From Chelonoidis abingdonii (Eukaryota > Chordata > Testudines > Testudinidae), in assembly GCF_003597395.2 (NCBI RefSeq), contig NC_133771.1:55746114-55810113 (forward strand): a DNA stretch of 64,000 bases, read 5' to 3'. The notes beneath the pieces were generated by a model. It saw only the letters and a list, made by a program, of their open reading frames with translations. It ran no database searches and was not told where the DNA came from. The position numbers were made by a program, and so were the translations under genes. Shown here one piece after another: positions 33,483 to 45,490 of this stretch. Each line of letters opens with the position of its first letter. The stretch's first letter is position 1.

Positions 33483-35405
33483 CATGTGCCAGGCCTGAAG
33501 CAGGTTGCTAGAGCACTTTCGTCTTCTCAATATTGAGTGAAAGTCCTAGACTTCTGTAAACTTGTGCAAAAAAATCCAGTGTGGACTGAAGGTCATTCTC
33601 AGCATGTTCAAGTGTAGCACAGTCATCAGCATACTGATGATCAGTAAAGGACACCCTGAAGACTTTAGACTTTGAGCGGAGACGTCGAAGATTAAAGAGC
33701 TGTCTATCCATTCTGTATTGAATGTCAACTCCACTGGGGACATGCTCTTTAATGGGGACCAAAATGACTGCTATACAGATGGAAAATGGGGTTGGGGCAA
33801 TAATATATCCTTGCTTACCTCTCTGGAAGAGATTAAAGACTGCCATTCTCTCGGCATTTGCTGAGTCCATTGGCTATGTCACATGCCATCATCAGGATTG
33901 TTTTGATGAGAATGATGCTGAGATTTGCCCAGAAAATAAAAGTTCATGGCATGTGGCAAAATGACAAATCACACCGGCAGAAGAAAGAGTCATTACAAGC
34001 AACTCAAGGCTGAAGCCCAAAGAAAAATCCATGACATTAGAAATAAGTGGTGGTGAGAAAAGGTTAAGGAGATTGAGCTTTTTGCTGATAAGCATGACAT
34101 TAGAACTTTTTTTTTCAGGCAGTAAGGGCCATTTATGGTCCATGTTCCCATGGACCCACACCATGCCGAGCCCAAGATGGATCAAAATATTTTAAGGGCA
34201 GTGAAGCCATCAAAGCCAGATGGAAGGAGCATTTTGAATGACTTCTAGACTGTGAGTCAACTGTCTCTGATGCCACTATTGAATCTATACCTCAATGACA
34301 TGACAGAAAATATTTCTCTGACCTCCCCACCCTTGAAGAAGTAAAACAAGCCATTATGCAAACTAAGAACAGCAAGGCAGCAAGGCCAGATGGCACACCA
34401 GCTGAAGCCTACAAGTTTGGAGGTGAAGAACTGGTAACGAATCTCTATAAAATTTTTCTTCATATCTGGCATAATGAGAAGATTCCAGTAGACTGATAAA
34501 TTCTAACATTGTTACAATTTTTAAGAAAAGAGATAAATCGGAGTGTGGAAACTATCGAGGCATTGTCTTGCTATCGACAGCTGGGACAATTTTTGCCCCT
34601 ATCCTCTTAAACTGATTACTCTCCCTTGCTGAGGAAATTGCTGGAATCTTACTGCAGTTTTAGACCATCTTGTGGGACAACTAACATGATCTTCGTTACT
34701 CGCAAAATCCAGAAAAAGTCTTGGGAGCAAAATCAGGATCTGTACATGATCTTCATTACTTTGATAAACGCCTTTGTCTCTTTTAATCACGAAGCCCTGT
34801 GGAAGATGCTGGCCAGATCTGGCTGCTCTCCAAAATTTATTAAGGTCCTAAGGCTTCTCCATGATCAGATGACTGCCATGGGTCCCTGTAATGGCCTAGA
34901 GACGAAGCCTTATCATCATCAACTGTAGGCATAGCGGCAAACTTCTCTTGGCGACACTATTGAAGTTTCTCCTGAGTTACTATATCACAATAAAGGTCAA
35001 CATTCAAGTTTTTCATTTTGTGCTAATTTTGCCTGCATGTGATGCCTTGAGGTGAACTGGAAATTCATGATTGATCTAACAAGGTGATGGTCTGTCGCAC
35101 AGTCATTGGTCCATGCATGGCCCTCGTGATGCAGACATCCTTCACAACATAGTCAAGAAAGTGTCAATGCCTGGAGCTAGGATGTCTCCAGGTCATCTTA
35201 TACTTCTCACTTTGTCTAAAGACTGTGTTCATAATGAGCAGGCCATGTTCTATGCATTTGCTCAGAAAGAGGATGTCGTTGGAGTTACCTTTCCTACTCC
35301 TTCTTTTCTGATACCATTCCAGAGATCTGACTCCCACCTGACTCTAGCCTTATAATCTCAGAGAAGAATGATCTTTTCCTACTTTGGAATGTTGTCTACA
35401 GTCCT
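33483..35405 (-). pseudogene. LINE endonuclease-reverse transcriptase remnant with inverted middle segment
   Basis: This is a non-LTR element distinct from CR1. On the minus strand, 35405-34926 reads as the end of an APE-type endonuclease domain (KIILL-DYKARVRW, then WNGIRKEGVGK, then a TRAM/TDHRL-like block near 35090) and the following linker. On the plus strand, about 33850-34925 reads as the next segment: HHQDCFDENDAEI, VKQAIMQTKNSKAARPDGTP, a SECGNYRGIVLLSTAG stretch, FRPSCGTTNMIF, and LYMIFITLINAF. On the minus strand again, 33870-33508 gives GKQGYIIAPTPFSICIA, QYADDCATLEHAENDLQS and LGLSLNIEKTKVL. The element is otherwise collinear, so about 1.05 kb in the middle is flipped. Stops and frameshifts make it inactive. 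Clade not assigned. Confidence 0.85.
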
Positions 35406-35622
35406 GTAACTTAAAAGAATTAAACACTAGTGTGTGTTTTTAAATATGTGCTATGCTTAATTGTAACACATTGTCCAGCAACTATGTAATATTTGTTTGT
35501 AAATGTAGCTTACAACTAGGTCTGGTGAAATAGCAGAAAATATATTTTTTCAGTTCTAGTATTCAACACATTTCCCAAAAAAGTTTTATTAAGTCATTTG
35601 GTTACTGTAGATAGAGAAAAAG
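35406..35622. other. Unassigned spacer
   Basis: AT-rich; nothing recognised. Confidence 0.5.
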
Positions 35623-35790
35623 TAATCTAGTGGTTGGGTCCCTGCCCTAATACTTAGGAAAGTGGTGTTTAAATTCCCATGTCACCTTGGGTAGGTTAAT
35701 TAACTTCTCTCTGCCTCAGTTTCCCATCTGTGAAATAGGGGTAATTGTGTTTCCCTTCCTCGGTACTAGGGCCATGTATGTACCTAAGAA
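35623..35790 (+). mobile_element. MIR-type SINE, plus strand
   Basis: Contains 'tctagtggttgggtccctg', 'caccttgggtaggttaatta' and 'cttctctctgcctcagtttc' followed by 'ccatctgtgaaatagggg'. This is the order of a MIR element, including the well-conserved 3' segment. Its limits are eroded. Confidence 0.8.
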
Positions 35791-36370
35791 AAGTAGTTTG
35801 GCCAGATGTTGATATGACTGAATATTGTAAAACTGAATACGTAATATTGGTGAATTATGTCAAATAATATATAACCAGATTTATTAGTATACCCCTTGGA
35901 TTTTTTATTCTTGGCTACATTCCGTCTGTTCTTTGTCTTTCCCATGGTTATTATTTATATTTTTCTGAGTTACCATCAATGCCTACCACCTGTCTTAATT
36001 CTCTTTCATACTTTTCCCCAGTTACACCCCTCTATTTTATCCCTTCCTTTTTCTCCCATTTCTTCTCCCCAGATCTCTCTATTTTATACTTCTGTTTTGT
36101 AACTTATTCTATTAAACTCTTCTATCATCTCACATGTCCACCCTCAGCATCCATCCACATACTTCCCTGACACTTAGCCAGATAGAGGGCTTGGGAAATT
36201 TACCAACTGCCTATTACCAAGAGGAACTGCCATTGTACAAAGGCAATGCCCAGGTGGGAAGCTAACACTCCTCTTCTCTTCCCCTCCCCACACATACAAA
36301 TACAACTGGGAAATGGATAAATATTGGAATTTTACATGGGTGCTATCCCTAGACTCTGCACAAGGGCTAA
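35791..36370. other. No assignable feature; part C/T-rich
   Basis: The C/T-rich run at about 35890-36180 produces two short ORFs with no recognisable content. Confidence 0.5.
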
Positions 36371-37176
36371 GGCCCAAATTCACAAAGAGACTTTAGCATA
36401 ACTCTTAGGTGTCTAACCATCAAGTGGAATTTGCTTTTCCACTTTGTATAATTAATTAAATGTGCATTAAGGCCAGAGAGAGACTCTGCACTCAATTCTA
36501 CTGGGATGTAGGAGAGTACAATTCAATTCCCACCTATACTTAAGGAGGAAATGGGGTTAGAACTTGGATTACCTGTCTTTAGAGGTAAGCTGCCTAACCA
36601 CTGGACTATAGAAATCCTCTGGCCTACGTGCATACTCAATTATTTCTAGACAGTGGAACAGTTTCAACAGGTGAGCTTGAGATTGTCACATCTCAGAATA
36701 CGTGGCAGTTAAAGCACGTATCTGAGAAGTAAAAAACCCAACCTCAGAGCCCTTTACCTCATTAGGAAGAGGGAAAGTCTGAATCAATGACTCTCATAGC
36801 CTGGCTAAATGCCCTAACCACTAGATAAAAGTTTATAGGGAAGAAATCCTTGTCCTCCCCCTCTCCCTTTTGGACTGAGGCATGCATTTGAGAACATCTG
36901 TCATGTTGTGCCCTTCAAGTGTGATATGCAGGAGAACACCTATCTTCTCCTAGTATGTAGGGATTTACGCAAAAGATTGGTGCCCAGCTGCCTAGACTGA
37001 GTCATGCATATGCCCAGAGGGAGAAACATAGGTAGCCAGACTTTATGGTGAAAATGTAGGTCCTGAGGGACTTTATACACCTACAGGGTTAAGCAGTAGC
37101 TGAGTAGCAGCTTTGAGAATCTAAGAGGTGCCTAAATTTTGGACTTAGGCGCCTAAGTCCTTTTGTGGATTGGGTC
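36371..37176. mobile_element. Old DNA transposon with 'ggcccaaattcacaaag' inverted ends
   Basis: The left end GGCCCAAATTCACAAAG is mirrored at the right end by the complement of GACCCAATCCACAAAAG. 'Cctaaccactggactatag' type segments occur inside, near 36593 and 36800. I recognise the terminal sequence from reptile and bird genomes. No target duplication can be read, and no transposase is present. Confidence 0.55.
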
Positions 37177-38589
37177 TCAATCTTGTGTGGAATTTCCTGG
37201 CTAGTCGGTGTTTAAGAAATTTGAAGGCCTCTCTTTTCCTCCACAAAAAAAAGAGCATTTTTGTCCCTCTTTTCCTGTTCTCCCTAATCCATCCCAGAGC
37301 ATCTCCATTTCTACCCCTACCCCTATCAGGCCTGTAAGAGGATTGTTACTAATACAGTATTTTATATTTGCTCAAGGCTCCAGTGTTGACTCCTCCTTCC
37401 AAGTGAATAGCTTTAGTGTCTGCCTCTACTTCTGCCCAAGAGCAGCAAAGTAAAAATGACAGGAGTCTTGTCACTTTCAATGATGCCTACAAGCTTCTGA
37501 ATCACACCAGTAAAAACTGATGACTGGTCAATTTTCATTGTGCTGCAGTACTTGAAAGATAGGAGCAAGCGCAGAGATACTGCTGCTCATGATGACAACA
37601 CTGGATTGGTTTGTTCTTGGTTCATATTTGGAAGGTGTTCTTCACACCCATAGGGACTTGAAATGTCAAATTTTAAATTAAAGCTTAGATTCTGCAGAAA
37701 CTGATGGCACTTCCTTACGCAAGTGGAAGTTTCAAACCTTGACAAGAATGTTATTCAGGTTGATTTTCATTTTCCTTGTTTTGACCTTATTTTCTTCTCT
37801 TTGCTCTCGCAGTTCCTGCTTTTCACTTTCTATATACTTGACAAGATATCAGAAATATTTGTAATTAGTCAGGTTCTATGATTGTGTTAGAATTCTATTT
37901 GCTGGTCTCCAAGACTTAACATTCCATGTTCAATTAATGAAGATTAAGGAATACCACTGATGAAAACAATGATTGCTTATTTAAAGAAAATATGAAAGTA
38001 ATTTATCATAGAATGTTCAAGCATTTTATCTTAATTCATTGCACTTAGTTATATGGCTTTCCTAAATTAGAACAGAGACAATGTGCTGTTATCAGCCAGA
38101 TGATCCTTTTGTTCATATATCTTATTTATTAAGACACTTTTTCAATTATTTTTATTGGCATATTAATTGTGAGTAGTAAAATTAGACCATTGTATTGATT
38201 GCTAAAGTTGCCTACAGTTTCGAATAATTGGAAATGAGTGATCAATATGCACTGAGTATTTGTGAAAAGAAACATTCCTCTCACCTATAACCCCACATGA
38301 TTTGATGCATCCAAGAACTGCTTGTGAATTAATTATATTTCGTTAGATTTATAATGATGCAGTTCATCTTAATTTTAAAGCTTCCTTTTATGTATGTAAA
38401 ACAGATATTCTAGGGTAATATATCTAAAACCGTGTTTCTATGTAATCCTCAAAAGACTCAGCTCCAGCATATGGAGTTCCAGGGCTTGATCCAAGGTCTA
38501 TTTAAGTTAATGGAATAACTCTTCTCAACTTCAGTGGGGTTTAGTATTATACCCAAAATGAAGCACTCTTTTATATAACACCACTTCTT
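37177..38589. other. No assignable gene; very AT-rich block 37860-38460
   Basis: The first part has a C-rich stretch (37250-37330). The block at about 37860-38460 is AT-rich and not obviously repetitive, with several 'taatt' words. No ORF is supported. Confidence 0.45.
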
Positions 38590-38990
38590 CTTTCATATGG
38601 CAACTTGGAAAGCAACAATAAAGGTCAACATCCAAGTTTGTCATCCACTCTGTGCCTGTCGGTGACATGGAATGAATGAAGGTTGACCCTCCAGAGAAGG
38701 ACCTTAGAGGCAGTGGTTAACTATGTTCCACGGTTTGGATGTCTTCTCCACATTCACATAATGGGCTGGCCATTTTTCATTTGTGTAGTAGGTGTTTGCA
38801 ATGCTCATGTGAGGCTCTGGTGCACTTCACTGTGATCCTTATCTTACATAGCATGGTGAAGCCAGGTGGTTGGTTTGTAGGATTTGTAATCAGGTCTTGA
38901 TTCTTGACCCTGCTAGTTTCACAAAGCCTCTGTCACTTGTCTTTTAGTGACAGTACCAATGTTTTAAGAACTTTGGCTGCTAACCAGAAA
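38590..38990 (-). pseudogene. C-terminal fragment of a LINE polyprotein (CxC zinc-knuckle-like block)
   Basis: The minus strand reads a PLCECGEDIQTVEHS segment near 38760, followed by LRSFSGGS and then an MTNLDVDLY stretch near 38630. This order (C-x-C-G...Q-T-x-x-H..., then GG, then a W/M-x-x-LD-x-DL end) is the familiar C-terminus of jockey/CR1-clade style LINE proteins. It is broken by stops. Where the rest of this element went is not visible. Confidence 0.6.
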
Positions 38991-39034
38991 GAGTTTCAGG
39001 ACTTAAGATGGCACCTTGGGGTAGTTTGGAGATC

Positions 39035-39179
39035 TTCATAGATGGAGGGAGGAAAGATGGAGTAAGTGGGGTTGGGACCTCAGAGAAGGGCAGGACACGG
39101 GCAGAGCCTTGAGGAAGGGCAGGGAAGGGGGCATGGCAACGGTGTTTTGGTTTGTGCGATTATAAAGTTGGCAACCCTA
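39035..39179. mobile_element. Truncated hAT-like element, right end only
   Basis: The right end 'tttgtgcgattataaagttg' then 'gcaaccctac' is the complement of the 'tagggttgccaactttctaa' type terminus that I recognise from turtles. A G-rich body lies to its left. A left end is not found. The eight bases after it (ctggagac) loosely resemble ttggagat at about 39027-39034. Confidence 0.5.
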
Positions 39180-39564
39180 CTGGAGACACTTAAGGAAGAC
39201 ACAATTTCAGTACTACTTAAACTAGCCATGTACTCTCTGCCTTCGTCATTTTACTCCTCAATTATTATTTTAATATTTTACCTAAAGTGTTGGCCAGAGA
39301 GGTGGAAAAACATTTGTCCACTTTGTTACACAATTAATATTGGTTTAAATAGGAATTTTTTAATGTTCATATTCTTAAAGTGATTGCTCCATGTCACAGA
39401 AATGGTAAGAAAGCCAAGGACCTCTATGTGGTGACATGGCTCATTAGAGAGAAATGCTTTGATCATGTTGAGTGGCTCTACCTATCAGAAATACTGCACT
39501 AGATAGGAGCTGGTACTAGCCTTGTGATATCACCATCTACTCTGTACAAAGGACAAGCAAAAAT
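39180..39564. other. No assignable feature
   Basis: Spacer with no ORF or repeat recognised. Confidence 0.5.
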
Positions 39565-39999
39565 TATTAATAGATTTCAAAGTTAGAAGGGACCCTGTGA
39601 TCATCTCATCTGACCTCATGTATGACACAGGCCACAGGATCTCCCCAGAAGAATTCCTCAAACATATCCTTCAGAAAAACATCCATGCTTGATTCAAAAG
39701 TTGTCAGTGATGGAGAATCAACCACAACCCTTGGTAAGTTGTTCAGTGTTTATTTACATCATTACAAATTTGCACCTTATTTCCAGTCTGAATTTCTCTA
39801 GTTTCAACTTCCAGCTCATGTTATACCTTTTTCTAACATATTGAAGTGCTCACTGTTAAATGCTTGTTCCTCATGTATGTACTTATAGACCACCCCTTAA
39901 CCTTCTCTTTGTTAAACTAAATACATTGAGCTCTTTGAGTCTATCACTATAAGGCATGTTTTCCTTTAATCATTCTCATAGCTCTGCTCTGTATTATCT
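39565..39999 (-). mobile_element. CR1 LINE 3' part, minus strand (left half of interrupted copy)
   Basis: The plus-strand text 'gaagggaccctgtgatcatc', 'gttgtcagtgatggagaatc' and 'tatttccagtctgaatttct' is the complement of the CR1 3' UTR and the end of ORF2. It reads without a break up to 'tctgctctgtattatct', where an LTR-C begins. The CR1 continues at about 40581. Confidence 0.88.
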
Positions 40000-40580
40000 T
40001 GTCAGGACCCTGGCTAAGGGCGTGGGTCAAAGTCGGGGCCTGGGTTAGAGGGGATGTGGTCCAAGTTCAGACTATAGGTTAAAAGTCAGGAGCAACAGTC
40101 AGTACTAATGTTACAGTGTAGGATGAGGTCATAGTTAAGATCAGTGAGTCATACTGGCTCAAAGTCAAGTAAGTCATCTGAAGTAGGGTTAGTAGAACAA
40201 AAACAGGGTGAGGTGTCAGGAGCAGAGCAGAGTACCAGGAACTAGGTATAAAGTTAGATGTCTGAAGCAGGACTGAGATCAGAAACCAAGAGCAAGGCAA
40301 AGTATCAGGAGTGTGTAGTAGGGTCTCTTAGCAGCATCAAGCCAGGGATCCACCTAATTGCACAGACAATCTTCAGATGTTTTCCCTAGGCCTTAAATAG
40401 CATGTATGGGCCAATCAATGAGTGGAGTAGGCTCCTCCAATTAGGACCTCTGTGGGTGGAACATCTAGTGATACTTGAACTCATAGGCTGTTGTTTCCCA
40501 CTTCACCAGAGATGTCAAGTGATTGTATGAACACGGCAGTCATCCAAGCATCAGCAAATCTGGTTTCCAGATCCACAGAT
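40000..40580 (-). mobile_element. LTR family C, copy 1, inserted in CR1
   Basis: Begins TGTCAGGACCCTGG and carries repeated 'aagtcag', 'caggagc' and 'gtcaggag' words. A TATTTAA-type box, seen on the minus strand, lies near 40396 and is followed by 'gggccaatcaatgag'. The same layout occurs in the better bounded copy at 51481-52059. The CR1 on each side is collinear, so this is a discrete insertion. The right end is uncertain: a CA followed by tactt near 40578 fits the left flank tatct only poorly. Confidence 0.6.
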
Positions 40581-40925
40581 ACTCATACTTCTCCAGTTTA
40601 TCAACATCCTCCATAAACTGTAGACACCAGACTTTGACAAAGTATGCTGGCTGAGGTTGCACTAGAGCCAAATACATAAATAAAGTAACTTCTGTTCTCC
40701 TGTTTGAGATTCCCCTGTTTATGCATCCAAGCATTGCATGAGCCCTTTTGGCCACAATCTCACATTGGGAGCTTTTGTTCAACAACTCCTACATCTTTTT
40801 CAGACTTACTGCTTCCCAGGATAAAGCTCCGTCCCGCTTTCTCCTCTCATCCCCATTGTGTAAGTAGGGCCTACAGTCTTTGCTCCTAGATGTATAAATT
40901 TGCATGTATACATTTATGTTATAAT
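40581..40925 (-). mobile_element. CR1 LINE, right half of interrupted copy (RT C-terminal region)
   Basis: The minus-strand ORF at 40540-40785 reads SSQCEIVAKRAHAMLGCINR, then VTLFMYLALVQPQPAYFVKV, then QFMEDVDKLEKYE, a CR1 reverse-transcriptase C-terminal segment. Upstream CR1 text continues to 'cctagatgtataaatttgca' near 40905. Confidence 0.87.
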
Positions 40926-41629
40926 CAGTTTATTGGTCTCTATATGAGTCTCCCTTTTCAAGGAACCCATCCAGGATACCCATTATCACTGTTACCAGCT
41001 GTGCCAATAGAACAATTAGCTCATACATCAGGAGCCAGGGTGCACTGTGACAGCTTCTTGGTATCCTCTCTTCACAACTGTGCTGTTGAATCTGCTCCTA
41101 TGGATCTCCAGGAAAGGGTCATTCGTATACTAAAGAGCCCTAGTACTAAAAAGATCAAAGGAAATGGGCATAACTGGTCATATCACTGCTACTGAAACAA
41201 ATGTTTTGCCTATATACCCCCGTCCATTTTGATGTCTTCTGCTCATACCCTGAATCAAATATTCCACAGGTCAGGCAACACTGTAAGCCTAATCAAATGG
41301 AACGATAAAATGCCAAGGCTACATTTTAGAAACAACTATTCTTTACTTTTATAGAAGTTACATAGCAGCCTTTTAAAATATTACTTTGGAGTGGCTCATT
41401 TATAATCCCTTGTAGGCCATGTTCAAAGAGAACAGAAAATCTGTGCTTAATTTCATGGTACAGGAATGGCTTAAACCTGATTAATCTTTATGCTGAAGCT
41501 ATATTTTCCGTTATAATCATTCTTAGTGGCATTATGCCTACATTGGTTTGTCAGCAACTCAGCACAAGGATCTGGCATTTTATTTATTTATACAACACTG
41601 TACACACCACATATGTTGCTGTTAAAACA
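40926..41629. other. No assignable feature
   Basis: The 101-codon ORF at 40890-41195 starts in the CR1 remnant and has no recognisable domain. Confidence 0.45.
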
Positions 41630-41780
41630 ATAATAATTTATAGATGGGAAAACTGAGGTACAAAGATGTGGTGTGACTAGCCCAAGCTGAACCAGTAAAC
41701 CAGTGGCAGAGTTCAGAAGAGAGCTCAGGTCTTCTGAGTGCTAGTTCAATACTCTATCCATTAGGTCACATTGCCTCTTT
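41630..41780 (-). mobile_element. MIR-type SINE, minus strand
   Basis: The plus strand reads 'agatgggaaaactgaggtac', 'gtgtgactagcccaagc', 'ccagtggcagagttcagaag' and 'gctcaggtcttctgagtgc'. This is the classic complement of MIR from tail to tRNA-like head. Confidence 0.82.
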
Positions 41781-44569
41781 TTAATAATATATTATATATA
41801 TTTAAAACAAGATTTATATCAGTTCATACTTGACAAGCATGAAGATCTGAGAAGGAAGTTGAATTCTCACTGGGAGTGATCTTTCCACACAGCATGTCCC
41901 CAAAATATATGTACAGATCTTTGAAGAAATTAAGACCATATCTATTAATGCAAGACACTGGATCAGATCCTCATCTGGTGTAACCTGGTGTAACTGAACA
42001 GGGAGATCATGATGGATCAGTAAATAGCCTAGATGACTACCAGTATTTAGAATATCAGTTATCATGCTTATTGCCAAAAGCAGCCAAGTCCGTAAATATG
42101 TATTGGGCTTCTGAAGCAGCCTTAACATAACTAAGCTGTGGGGGGGAGAGGGGGAATGGGGAGAGAGGGTTGAGTGACCACAAGAAGGGAGCCTGACCCT
42201 GCATCCTTCCTGATAAGGCCTCTGTTGAAAATGCTGAGGAATAGGCTTTAGAAAACAGAAAGCTTATCTATATTTGCCCTCTGGGATGTGTTTGTCAGGG
42301 TCTTAAGCATGAGGAGTTTGCAAAAACACATCTGTCTAATTAACAGTCTGAGGTAATCTCTTGATTAGTCTTTGAAATTGCTTGCTTAACATTTTTTTTT
42401 ATTGAGATGTTATTGTCATACTAGCAAGAATAAATAAGGGAGGAGAAGTTTAGACTAATTGAATGACTTTGTGGCCACATCTTAGGGTCCCCATCAGCAG
42501 ACTAAATATTAGCCAGGAGATGGCTGTCACTGTACCACTCAGAAACCACTCCAGACTTTGGTAATGTTTGAGGGTTGGCATGATTTACTAACCTGTTGTG
42601 GATGTGTGTAAGTGCTTGAGACTAAATAAAGTGTAGATTTAAGTAAGAGTACTCTTCTACTGCTTGTGTCAACCATCTACCAGTCAGTGGCTTTTCCCAC
42701 ATTGGGTTATTTCCTGCAACTGCCTCACTAAGAGTAAAAGTTATCGAGAGCTTTGAGTTTAGAGAAACTCGGGTAACAGGGCTCCATTGACTTTAGTGAA
42801 ACTAAGCCAATTTATATCATCTGTGGATGTGAATTCATAGTCTACACAACAGCCAAAAGGTTACATGCAACAAATATTGAATTTTATGAGACATTTGATA
42901 AAAAACATACTGACTCTGCATAAAAGGTGACTTTATGGTGATCCAGAGAATGTTTTGGCAGATCCAAATGTATATAAAACCAGTGACACTAACACCCAAG
43001 AAAAGTGGGGGAGGAGTAACAGCACTCTTAATCCAGCCCAGAAACTAAAATAATGACTACAGACCTGCAGACCTACCCTGACATGAGGGTGGAGAAAAGG
43101 ATGGATTTCACTTCCCTAACCAACTTGTATTTCGTTCGTGTACAAATCAATTACTCAAGATTTATGCTGATTAAGTGAATTTCTGAGCTTGGTGATTGGG
43201 GGCAAGTATGATGAGCCATTGGATGATTCTCAAAAAAACTCCCATTGATTTCAAAGTGAACTGGTCCAGGCCAACACTGAATGCTTTAGAAAATCCCTCT
43301 CCAAATCCCTTGTTGTTTACTGGAGTCTTCTATGATACCCCCAAATGAGTTTCATATCATTGCCCATGGAAATAAAGTTACAACAATGCTGAACACTTTT
43401 GAAAATCCCTTGCTTAAACAAGAATTAAACTCACTTGACGTGTTGCTGAGACCTTTATTAAGTTCCATTGATACAACTGTGTTAAAAGTTATTTAATAAT
43501 ATATTTCAGACTATGGCCTTCTTCTGGTGAGCAGTACTGTGCACCTTCAATTCCAGTTGACTTTAATGAGAACTGAAAGTTCTTAAAATCTCACAGGAAG
43601 CAGTCATAGGTTTAGGCCCCACATGCAGTTCTTTTAAGCTTTATTTATACAGTACGTTTTTTACATTGGTGTAATATTTCTTATTATGAACATTTAACAA
43701 GCATTAGGAGAAAAAGACTGCAATTGCATTAAAGTAGCTCTACTCTGGCATACTGAAAAATCTCCATTCCAGTCAAAGCTACTTTTCACTTTTATTCATT
43801 GTCAAAGTAATTTAGGATTAAATTATTTCAATTAAAAAAGATCATGTTAAAAAAGCAAGAAGGAGAAGGTGACTGACAGACTATTAAAACCCACTGGCTT
43901 TTCAAAATGTATATAATTATATTTGTGACAGGAGAAGTTGAAAAATGTCAAAAATTGATTGTAGAAATTTGATAGTGCTATCTTGAAAGGTTCCATGTTG
44001 CTTTCTTTAGAATTTCTTTTGTATTTAGAACACTATAGTATTGTATCCAACACATATGACATAATATATTATTTAAATGTCTTAATAGCATTATGTTGGT
44101 TTAAATCAATATGCAGAGGTGGATTCTGAACTGTTTCTTTGGTTTAAATACAGAGGATCTCCATTGGAGTTATTCCATATTTTACTGGTGTAAATATGAT
44201 CAAAATCTGCTCCACAGGCTTGAAAAAGCAGATTGATTTGTATATGACTATATTCATTTTCTATATCTATTATTAGAAAATATGTCTGAAAATTCATTCT
44301 TATGTCTTCCTCCCAAGACAAAAAACAAATTTTTGGTTTCATTTATTTAGATTTATTATCCATATACAGGTGCCTATCTAATAGTATAGACAGCCATCCC
44401 ATGAATTAAAATGTACAACAAAATATAATTGAAAAAATTGCTGTTCCCACATTAACATATAAATAACCACCACCAAATATAAGCCAAACCCCCAGTCCAC
44501 AAAGGCCCAGGAAAAAAGATGGACTTTGTAGCTTGCACAGAATATAAACCAACCTCTAGTGAACAATTG
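41781..44569. other. About 2.8 kb with no assignable gene
   Basis: A G-rich stretch lies at 42140-42170. Old palindrome-type words ('ctcatctggtgtaacctggt' near 41970, 'actcccattgatttcaaagt' near 43238, 'tattttactggtgtaaat' near 44180) suggest eroded amniote hairpin repeats. No ORF is supported. Confidence 0.5.
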
Positions 44570-45042
44570 CGGTGAAGGACCCATCACAGAGAACATCCTG
44601 TCAGCAGCTGCATCTCATCTATATTGAGGGAGCACAACCTAATGCGCTTCCACTGATCTCAGCTAAAGCAACATGTACGGGGTGGAGAGGCAATCTCTCA
44701 GATAAACTGGTCACAAACTAGTTAGGGTTTTATAGACTAACACCAAGACTTTGAACTGAATCAGGAGCTTTTTGGCAGCCAGCATAGATCCAAGATTTCT
44801 GCATTATATGCTCCAGTTCTAATGAGAAGCTCCAGTTTGATAGTTGATGCTATCAAATTTTGTACTAGATTCAGTCTTGAAGCTGTCTCAAGGTGAAAAC
44901 CAATATTGCGCTCATTATAGCAATCTAATCTCAGGGTGACAAGGGCAGGGATAACAGTGGCAAGGTCTGCAAAGGAGGGAAAGGTTGCATTCTTCTCTCT
45001 GGAAAAAGAAGAAAAAGGTATTCTTGACCATAGCCATTAACT
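44570..45042 (-). mobile_element. L2-like LINE, downstream part of interrupted copy, minus strand
   Basis: The minus strand encodes DLATVIPALVTLRLDCYNER, then LNLVQNLIAS near 44850-44960. An LDLCWLPKSS-like block (the HWLP region) and an eroded YLRDCLSTPYM segment follow. This is the order of the L2 reverse-transcriptase C-terminus. A hAT-type element splits it at 45043. Confidence 0.8.
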
Positions 45043-45490
45043 TAGGTGTCAATATGTTTTGGCCAGGACAGGGCCCTTTTTAAGCCCTGTCCAGAACGAC
45101 CCAACTTTTTGGGCTCAAATGGGCATTTTTCTGTTTTTTCCAAAAAGTGAGATATGTCCCCCTGGGGGGGCACAGAGCGGGGCAGCCTGGGGCTTGGGCA
45201 GTCAGCCCTGGGTGGCACAGACGGTGAGGCTCAGCCCCAGGTGACACAGCATTTGGGCAGTCACCCCTGGGATGTGTGGTGTTCGAGTGGTCAGCCCCAG
45301 CCCCAACCAGCATTGGGCTTGGGCCAGCCTTGTGCAGAAGTGGAACTTGGGCCAGCCCAGCACAGGGAGGGGGGGCACTCAGGCAGCCCATGTGGGGAGT
45401 GAGACTTGCTCAGGCAAGTAGTGATACCAGGTGGCTTAGGCCAGCCCTGCTCAGTGTCCCATTTTTACTTTTGGAAATATGGTCTCCCCA
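45043..45490. mobile_element. Non-autonomous hAT-type transposon, 448 bp, inside L2-like LINE
   Basis: The left end TAGGTGTCAATATGT and the right-end complement TGGGGAGACCATATTT both derive from a TAGGGTGACCATATGT-type terminus. The flanks cattaact (45035-45042) and cattatct (45491-45498) match at 7 of 8. The GC-rich body has a short hairpin (ggacagggc with gccctgtcc, near 45067-45093). It also has loosely repeated 'gggcagtca' and 'gggccagcc' modules. ORFs of 61-103 codons within it are not genes. Confidence 0.85.

Noticed and set aside
33483..35405. Simple twin-priming 5' inversion of the LINE
   Set aside because: Endonuclease sequence in sense orientation lies beyond the inverted block, which twin-priming alone would not leave there.
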